DNA from: Flaveria trinervia
Taxonomy: Eukaryota > Streptophyta > Magnoliopsida > Asterales > Asteraceae
Length of the DNA stretch: 64,000 nt
Assembly: GCA_025506515.1 (NCBI GenBank)
Contig: CM046442.1
Location: forward strand, 15,421,187 to 15,485,186
Reading direction: 5' to 3'
Part shown: positions 56,885 through 64,000 of the stretch, in pieces
Layout of the letters: each line of letters starts with the position of its first letter
Numbering within the stretch: position 1 is the first letter of the stretch
The notes under the pieces: generated by a model
The model's database searches: none
The model's input: the letters and a program-made list of their open reading frames with translations, nothing else
What the model was told of the DNA's origin: nothing
Position numbers and translations under genes: made by a program

Positions 56885-57092
56885 ATAGGGTAAGTTTAAC
56901 CCTAATGTTATTATTATCCTAATGTTATTATTAGAGTTATTAGAATTAGGGTAAGTTTAACCCTAAAAAAAGATAGCCCTGTTGTTATTATTAGAGTTAG
57001 GATAAGTTTAACCCTAATGAGCCAAAAAATTATGATACGGTAAATGTTTCCTTCCTAAATGTTATTATTAGAATTAGGGTAAGTTTAACTCT
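56885..57092. repeat. four spaced inverted motifs TTAGGGT-AAGTTTA-ACCCTAA
   Basis: Copies at about 56885, 56945, 56996 and 57071 share 7-bp inverted arms around AAGTTTA. They are separated by GTTATTATTAGA-rich spacers and a duplicated GATAGCCCTGTTGTTATTATTAG (56862 and 56973). Two copies have single changes in an arm. Confidence 0.75.
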
Positions 57093-57824
57093 GTTGTGCT
57101 AAAAATAATGGATTTCATTTTCCATCTTAAAGCGTGGTGTATGATAATTTTAGGAGTATTTGATTCTTGAAAGAATATTTATCTTTTGTAATGTGTAACT
57201 ATAACTAGTATGTCACTCGCGCTTTGCGGCGGTGTCATCATCCGTAGTGTCATATCTTAAAATGGTAACATGAATATGGTGTGGGTGTTAAAGTTTGTAA
57301 GAACTAATATAACCAGTGGGCGTACCGATTAACGTAAAGACTGAACTTAATTAAAAGGAAAAACAAAAAAAATATTAATATTACGTGGCGGGGCTAATGC
57401 TTTTACGGTTTTACTTAATAGTTATAAACTGTGGTTGCGTAATTTTCTTTGTGGATTTAAATTAAATTAAAGAAAAAAAATATAAAACAAAAAAATCAAA
57501 GACCAAAAAATTCTTAAAAAGAATAGTAGGTGTTGTTTTAAAGAAACCACAAACATTGATAGTCAACATATAAAATTAAAAAAAACCTTGTTAGTGTAGT
57601 TAGATTTTGTAAGTTATACTAGTTGGTGAAACTACGTTGCAGCCGTGATGTTGAAATTTATAAGGCTCGGTTTCAACAAAAATAAATAAATAAATAAATA
57701 AGCCAAAATTATAAAGTCGATTTTGGCGCTTGTACGTTCATGATTCTATGAATAAATATTATTACACGCAACTTATTTTTTATTGAAATTTACGCCGAAA
57801 GGTAATAAAATAAGTACGTTGTAA

Positions 57825-57877
<53 letters not shown>

Positions 57878-57886
57878 ATATATATG

Positions 57887-57935
<49 letters not shown>

Positions 57936-58990
57936 GAAATCTATGAATTGTTATATTTCAAAAATTAAGAAAGACAAAATACATGAAAAATTAATTATAA
58001 CATTTAAATGTCAAAGAATTAAAACAATTAGAATACAAATAATTCAAACGTAAAATAGAAACTAGATGAATTAACGATTCACAAAAAAACTTAAAAGCAA
58101 TGAAAATAAGGCAGAGGTTCGACCTTGTGTTGATTGAAAGTAAAATAAGCACTAAACCTATAAAACCACTACACTATCACTCAAGTCTTACGCCTAGCAG
58201 TTTTTCATATATATAATTTAAGCGACAGAAATATATAATAAAAAAAGCAGAATTTGCCGCACCAAGTGGCACAACCTCATTATACCAATCGAAAAATCAA
58301 CCGAAGTTTAACTTATAATGTAATAGTATATAATTGATAATAATGATCTATCTATTATTAAAATCCGGATGTTTAACTTTACAGGTGTGTGAGCTCGTAG
58401 ATGGCTTGTAATCCATTGATGGGTTATTCAAAACGCATATATAAATCCTAACATCTTTGTTGTAATTCTTAACTTATGTTTCATTGACTTGTACGTTTCT
58501 AAATAACTTTCATGATTCATATGTTTCTAAATAACTTTCATGATTCATATATGTCTCTTTTTACATTACAAGATTCGATCTCAAAAATCATCTATATACT
58601 TTTTTACATCACAAGATTAACCAGATTAACCGTAAATAAATAAATCTTTAGACATAAACAACAATAAATTTATCATCTTAAAACTTTTCAACATCTTCAA
58701 GGCATTGTGTGGCACTAACCAGATTATAAGATGACTAAATAAAACTTACATGATGACAAAATTCTTTCTACATAATGATCCCCGTACATATTACACAAAA
58801 TGATACCAAGATGAATAATAAACTTAGCTCTTGGATCAAATACCTAAGAGATGAAGACAAACAAATTAATTTATCAATATCGTCTTAGTATTTATCAAAC
58901 TTATTTTGATGTTGGCTCCCATCCGGTTTACTTTGGTTTAGAGCATTCACAACTCGCTCCCTAAAATAATATAAGTGTATACCCTATATT
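57093..58990. other. AT-rich spacer with Helitron-like ends
   Basis: Two sites begin ACTAGT followed by remnant stem sequences (57204 and 57618), as expected for minus-strand Helitron 3' ends. One TCTATCTATTATTAAAA (58347) resembles a Helitron 5' end. None could be paired. No genes are seen. Confidence 0.35.
57828..57936 (+). repeat. compound (TA)n(TG)n microsatellite
   Basis: Alternating TATATA and TGTGTG blocks repeat twice over about 108 bases. The open frame across it is meaningless. Confidence 0.97.
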
Positions 58991-59052
58991 ATTGTAACAC
59001 CCGGTTATTTTAAGCCGAGGGTAGCAGGGCCACTGGGAGAATGAGATGCCTT

Positions 59053-59845
59053 GAACTAAAGAAGTTAGTGATTGAGGAATTCTATCCTCATAAAGAGATG
59101 GACAAGGTAGAAAGAGAGTTCATGCAGCTGGAGGCGGGAACGATGACACATCAGCAGTACACCACTAAATTTAATGAAATGGCGGGGCTGGTGCCCGATC
59201 AAGTGACACCACTATCATGAAAAATTAAGAGATACATCCAGGGGCTGTCGGCGGATATCCGTAGGTATATGATCGTCGCCCGGTCGAGCACTTTTAGGTC
59301 GGCGGTTGATTTGGCTGGCAGACTATATGACGAGCGCGAGGTGGTGGTGGCTGAGGTGAACAAGAAGGGTGGTGGTGACCGGAATTGGAATGGGAAACGA
59401 TTTGGACATGGTGGAAACGCTCCAAACAATAAGGTGGCGAAGGTGGGTGACCGACGTGTGGTCACATCTGGTGCAGGGTTGAAGAAGTGTGGCAAATGTG
59501 GAAGGGAGCGTACTGGTGAGTGCAGGATGGGAATGAATGTATGCTTTAGGTGTGGCCAGCCTGGCCACATCGCTGGCGACTGTAAGAAGCCGAGGGCGAA
59601 GAGCTCTAGAGCGGAGAAGAAGAAGCCGGAAGAGGGAGGGCAAAGGCCAGGTGCTAGAGCTTACACCATGACCCGGGAGGAAGCCAGAACTGATCCCGAT
59701 ATTGTGTCAGGTATGTTTCTAGTAAACCCAATTTATGCCTCTGTACTTTTTGATTCCGGTGCTAGCAGGAGTTTTGTTTCAGCTACTTTTTGTGCTAAGT
59801 TGCATGTTAGTAGTAGAAAAGTTAGTGCACCATTTGATATATAAA
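59053..59845 (+). pseudogene. Gypsy-G gag and protease
   Basis: From 59053, ELKKLVIEEFYPHKEMDKVE and TTKFNEMAGLVPDQ belong to the retrotransposon gag domain. A stop at 59217 interrupts it before RYIQGLSADIRRYM. A basic linker leads to the zinc knuckle CFRCGQPGHIAGDC (about 59541-59582, perfect CX2CX4HX4C). A second cysteine pair upstream (CGKCGRERTGEC, about 59490) lacks the histidine pattern. The aspartic protease motif VLFDSGASRSFVSATF is at 59748-59795. The frame stops at 59843, and the FDVVLGMD segment follows in frame (59950-59980). Confidence 0.85.
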
Positions 59846-60173
59846 TTGCTATTGGTAAGTCCGCTAGAATTATTGATGTGATAGAGGATTGTGCCATAGA
59901 ACTAGAAGGTCATAGGTTTGCTGCTAGGTTACATGTGATGCCCCTAGGTGGATTTGATGTAGTACTAGGAATGGACTAGTTAGCAACCTATGAAGCAAAC
60001 ATCGTATGTCGCAAGAAGATGATTCGATCAGTTGTGTCCGATGGGAGTTTGGTTACGATTTATGGATATCGCGTTACTACGATCCCGAAGATGATTTCGA
60101 TGGTGGTGGCGGGGAAGTGCATGAGACGTGGATGTAGTGCCTACTTGGCACACGTGAAAGATGTGGAGCGTCG

Positions 60174-60986
60174 GTGCCGCAAGTATCTGAGGTACCAGTG
60201 GTGTGTGACTTTCCGGACTTATTCCCAGAAGACTTACCCGGCGTGCCACCAGATCGCGAGATTGAGTTCCAAATCGATTTGATACCTGGTGCTCAACCCG
60301 TTGCCAAAGCACCATATCGATTAGCTCCGACTGAGATGAAGGAACTCATGAGCCAATTGCGGGAGTTGATGGATAAGGGATTCATTCGACCGAGTATCTC
60401 TCCGTGGGGTGCTCCGGTATTGTTTGTAAAGAAAAAGGACGGAAGTATGCGAATGTGCATTGACTATCGAGAGCTAAACAAGTTGACGGTGAAAAATCGG
60501 TACCCGTTAACAAGGATTGATGACTTGTTCGACCAGCTCCAAGGTGCCAGTTGGTTCTCGAGAATAGATCTACGATCTGGCTACCATCAATTGAAGGTGA
60601 AGGAACAAGACATTCCTAAGACAACTTTCCGTACGCGTTATAGACACTACGAGTTCCTCGTTATGTCTTTTGGTCTAACTAACGCGCCAGCTTCCTTTAT
60701 GGATTTGATGAATCGAGTGTGCCAGCTGATGTTGGATAGATCAGTGATTGTGTTAATTGATGATATTCTGATCTACTCGAAGAGCGAAGAAGAGCATGTC
60801 GGTCATATTTAGAAGGTTCTGGAGACCTTAAGAAGGGAGAAGTTGTATGCCAAATTCTCCAAGTACGCGTTCTTGTTGCGCGAAGTTCAATTCTTAGGTC
60901 ACGTGGTAAATCCCGAGGGGATTATGGTAGATCCCGCAAAGGTGGAGGCAGTGACGCAATGGAAGTCTCCACGACCACGAGAAGCC
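60174..60986 (+). pseudogene. Gypsy-G reverse transcriptase, 3' truncated
   Basis: The open frame 60174-60812 carries the whole Ty3 RT palm. In order it holds FPEDLPGVPPDREIEFQIDL, APYRLAPTEMKEL, SPWGAPVLFVKKKDGSMRMC, DYRELNKLTVKNRYPLTRID, SRIDLRSGYHQLKV, FLVMSFGLTNAPASF and the catalytic VLIDDILIYSKS. A stop replaces a codon at 60810; the frame continues (LREVQFLGHVVN, VEAVTQWKSPRPREA). It ends abruptly at about 60986 in unrelated sequence. This is the best preserved RT in the window. Confidence 0.9.
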
Positions 60987-61361
60987 TTAGAAGATCTACC
61001 GCCAACCATCTTCTAAGCACGCTATAAGATTCAAACACCAACATGGTCATTCAAGGTAATAGCTCAGTTTATGTCAAGTATAGTAAGTCCCTAATTATAG
61101 TGGCCAGTTGTGATCAGCCACTAACTTTACTCTTCATACCTTAAGCATTTCCTATCCTGACTACATCAGTATCTAAATCTACTAAAGGCATATAAACTAC
61201 ATAACATACGCACGTAATGCCGGTTAATATTAAGAAAATACCATATGGCACGCAGCTACTCGAACTGGTATCCCTTCCCTTTTGTCCCATTCTCAGATTA
61301 AGTTTAGGTTTTTTTTGAAAATTTTACCCATTTCACTTAAACTTTGGATCTAATACCAACT
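60987..61361 (-). mobile_element. Gypsy-H leader and primer binding site
   Basis: On the minus strand, TTGGTATTAGATCC (61359-61346) lies two bases after the LTR end. It resembles the tRNA-Met primer site (TTGGTATCAGAGCC) with two changes. About 350 bases of leader follow, ending with an ATG near 61007 that opens MVGGRSSKAS and runs into Gypsy-G sequence. That may be the first codons of a gag. Confidence 0.6.
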
Positions 61362-63648
61362 TGTAAGGCCTCGTTCCGGAGACATTTACAACTGGTCAAT
61401 CATCGCACATAAAATATTTATTTACATTAACTTTATTAAAACCATGCAGCGGAAACAATTTAAACAACCATTCATTTAAATAAACACTTTTTTGCAAAAT
61501 AATACAACTTTCATTACAAAATATCGTTCGTTCGCATTACAATGCAAAAACGTTATCGTATCATAAAATGGATGCCATCCAAAATGAGCCAAGTAGCCAC
61601 CTCGTGCCATCCTCAGCAACAATCAACTGGAAAATGCATAAAAAGTCAGTGTTGCTGAGTGAGTTCTAGTTTTATAAAATTTTATATTACCTTTCATTCA
61701 TTAAAACATTTTCTTTATTATCGCACGTGATCACACATCATACGTACATCAAGGTAATAGTTATTATCTTCTTTCATCGTTCGTTTCGTACATTTCGCAC
61801 ATTTTGTACTTATTGTAATTTTCGTACATTATTATCTTTTCACTACTATATAGGTCCTGTCGTATGCTTAACACTCCTCTTGAGCACAAAGCCATATCAT
61901 CTAGGGTTAAGCGACAAGGACCCTATATCACACATATCGCACGCATCGCACATATGGAGTAGTCACATAGACTAACTCCCCCTGTGTGAACCCTTAAGGG
62001 TTAGCCAAGATCGCACGTTGTAAACACATAGTTGAGCTAACAACTCTCAGTGAGTTGTGAACCTCCTTTCATTTGCTTGCAAGAGTTTCATTCATTCATT
62101 CATTCATTATGTTCCACTTTCATTATCTTAAATCTTTCGTTTCGTTAAGATAATACTTTATGTTCATTATCATAATCACACCACGTAAAGTCACATCATA
62201 ATACGTAGTAAAGAACATAAGAAAACATAGCATACATAAGCATAACATCATCACGTATCATCATACATAACATACACCATCACACATCATCATAAACATC
62301 ATGCATCATAAATCATGCATCATACCTTCACATACATTTACATTTGCACCACAAGCATAAGCGAGCTGTGGGCTACATTAGATATGGGTTGAAATGGCGA
62401 AGGATTTGTTGGGAATTCCGGACCGAAGAAAAAGGAAGGAGATGTGGATCCGGATTCTAGATTCCATTTTTCTTTTTAGTTTGAGTGAACACCCGGTAGC
62501 TAATCGGTCATCAAAAAACATAACCGATCCTCCGCAGGACAGGGGGGGTTCGAGGGCGGCAGCCCCTGACAGTGGGGTCCTAATAGCACCAGCCCCTAGT
62601 AGGGTCCAAGGGGCAACACCCCTGGCTGGGGTCGCGCTGCCAAGTCATGGTCGTTTACAACGTATATTTGGTAAGCACCTTTTCTTGTAGAAAAATCGAT
62701 TTCCCGTTAAAACCTTTTATAATCATGGTCGTTTACAACGTACATTTGGTATGCATTTCCAGCCCCAAACTAGTTCAAAACCTTTAAAATAGGGGATCTA
62801 GAACTCAGCTAGACTCGATGAGTAGCTTCTCAATCAAGCTTTCAAAGCAAGGGTTGCACTACATAGCCTGCAGATAAGTTAACACTCAAAGGGGTTAATT
62901 TCTGCCTAATTTCGCTGCTAATTTCCCTGCAAGATCAGCAATTCCGCTGCTAATTTCGCCAGCGGTTTCGCCGGCATCTTCGCTGCCAGTTTCGCCCAAC
63001 TTTTATTGGATAACCATGTCTGCGAAACTATAGTTTCACAGGAATTCTTCATAGTTTCGTTGGACGACTACGCAATTTCGCTGGATGAACCCTTAATTTC
63101 GCAGAACGGATTGAAAATTACGAACCAGCCTATTTTTGAACCAAAACTTCAATCTTTTACATCCAAAACCTGGTTTATCACCCAGTAAGCTATATCTAAG
63201 CTTCTTACATGTTTTCTTACACAAAAACATGAGTTTTGGGCGAATCTTTGCCACTTTCAAAAACCCCAAGCCCTAGAATTCGGGTTTACATCAAAAGAAA
63301 CGATTAAGTGATGATTCTTACCTGGATTCTTGGTGTTTTCTTGTTGTTTGGATGCCCACGAACATCGATCTTCAATCCCGTGATCAACCGAGCCTTAAAT
63401 CTTCAATTATCTCCACTTTCTCTCTCTGCTGTCTCTCTCTCTAGAAATTGGTATTGAGTTGCAAATGAGAGTTGCTCAAGCTGATCCGTTTATATATACT
63501 GGATGTTCCCGGGATCTTAAAATCGCCAAACACATAACCCGCGAGGTCTACTCGGTCCATACTTCGTTACCCGCTTATTTTCTTTAATAGTCTCAGCTAA
63601 GCCTATTATTATTAATTGGATCGTTTCAACTTTATTCCGGGCGTTATA
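61362..63648 (-). repeat. 5' LTR of Gypsy-H (Ty3-type, 2.3 kb)
   Basis: On the minus strand it starts TATAACGCCCGG (expected TGTAAC, with G to A) and ends GGCCTTACA beside the primer site. A minus-strand TATATATAAA lies at 63488-63497, followed in sense direction by a GAGA-rich leader (63445-63414). It contains ATTC and CATCATA simple repeats (62091-62110, 62200-62340) and a G-rich hairpin-prone block (62540-62640). A cluster of TTTCGC(C/T)-type boxes lies at 62908-63105. No second LTR is in the window. Confidence 0.7.
62908..63105 (-). promoter_or_regulatory. TTTCGC box cluster with a 14-bp palindrome in the Gypsy-H LTR
   Basis: About ten TTTCGCTG/TTTCGCC-type boxes occur in 200 bases. The perfect palindrome GAAACTATAGTTTC lies at about 63024-63037. 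The cluster is downstream of the TATA box in sense direction, so it would be part of the transcript. Confidence 0.5.
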
Positions 63649-64000
63649 ATATTTTGTTTCAAAAGGTTCAATGTTTTAGAAAAAGATATGAATTTTAATT
63701 TCTTAATAAAAATTATTTTTAAAACATAGTTTGATTTTTAAAAACTGTAGATGAAAGAGAAAAATGCATCAATTCAGGAAATTACTTTTTATGAAAAGAA
63801 AAAAATTATTTGAGTGTTTAAATTACTTTAATACCTTTTTGGAGGGAAAATAAAATGAGAATGTTTAAACGATGGTTTAATAAGATGACAAATGACAAAA
63901 GAAATATTATTTTATTGGTATATAGATACACTTACTAAAAAATTTAAATATTATATATGCCCAAATCACTAACTATGATATACATGCCCCAAAAAACTTT
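63649..64000. other. AT-rich end of window, nothing recognised
   Basis: No open frame, repeat end or RNA signal is seen in the last 350 bases. Confidence 0.7.

Larger units (their letters stand above)
58993..60986 (+). mobile_element. Gypsy-G: truncated Ty3/gypsy chromovirus-like gag-pol fragment
   Basis: A TGTAACACCCGG LTR-like start (58993) is fused after about 45 bases to the middle of gag. Gag, protease and RT follow, and the sequence breaks at about 60986 in the RT thumb. RNase H, integrase, any chromodomain and the 3' LTR are missing. The gag style (ELKKLVIEEFYPHKE..., YIQGLSADIR) and LTR start fit chromoviruses such as Tekay, but without a chromodomain this is tentative. Confidence 0.7.

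Noticed and set aside
56885..57092. Interstitial telomere array
   Set aside because: TTAGGG units are single, inverted and spaced, not tandem TTTAGGG repeats.
57862..58053. Tyr/Ile/Cys-rich open frame
   Set aside because: Pure product of the TA/TG microsatellite.

Overview
This 64-kb window is plant nuclear DNA: intergenic, AT-rich and packed with decayed transposable elements, with only two ordinary genes. The retroelement lineages, a canonical plant U6 snRNA, a plant-specific LURP-one-related gene with GT-AG splicing and Helitron/hAT signatures all say eudicot. The extra ORF downstream of pol in two copia elements resembles, from memory, an ORF common in Asteraceae repeats (Tanacetum, Artemisia, lettuce), so Asteraceae is my best guess. 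That last step is inference.

Layout. (1) 1-~6835: Ty1/copia element A (+), 5' LTR outside the window, split in its protease by a 2.26-kb Ty3-type solo LTR (1111-3366). (2) 8131-36372: a three-deep nest. An old minus-strand Ty3/gypsy (Gypsy-B) was cut in its integrase by a 27-kb copia element (Copia-C, +, 9017-35983). Copia-C was then cut in gag by a 14.2-kb minus-strand copia element (Copia-D, 11287-25489). LTR pairs, primer binding sites, polypurine tracts and (imperfect) target-site duplications support this order. (3) 37930-~39600: remnant of another copia element (Copia-E, +). (4) 41704-45355: a hAT transposon with a perfect 8-bp target duplication and a broken minus-strand transposase. 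(5) 47938-48642: an intact two-exon LURP-one-related (LOR) gene, followed by a low-density region with a relic of a duplicated LOR 3' UTR, three diverged copies of an unidentified segment and a short non-autonomous Helitron. (6) 56007-56108: a full-length U6 snRNA gene on the minus strand. (7) 57.1-64.0 kb: microsatellite, Helitron-like ends, a truncated plus-strand gypsy gag-pol (Gypsy-G), and a long minus-strand Ty3-type LTR plus leader (Gypsy-H) joined to it head-on.

Most interesting signal. Copia-C and Copia-D each carry (a) a large extra sense ORF between RNase H and the 3' LTR, homologous between the two, and (b) arrays of short, CpG-containing, near-palindromic boxes. The boxes sit both in the LTR upstream of the TATA box and in the spacer just upstream of the extra ORF. 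Copia-D uses a CANTCG-NN-CGANTG family whose two arms co-vary; Copia-C uses CTTCCGAAG. The unrelated Copia-A has the same CTTCGGAAG box upstream of its own TATA box. Copia-D also has four hairpins with a constant CTCAGAC loop and compensating arm changes. I infer a retrotransposon cis-regulatory system that may drive internal transcription of the extra ORF. No retroelement ORF in the window is intact, so this describes ancestral function. No tRNA, rRNA or CRISPR was found.
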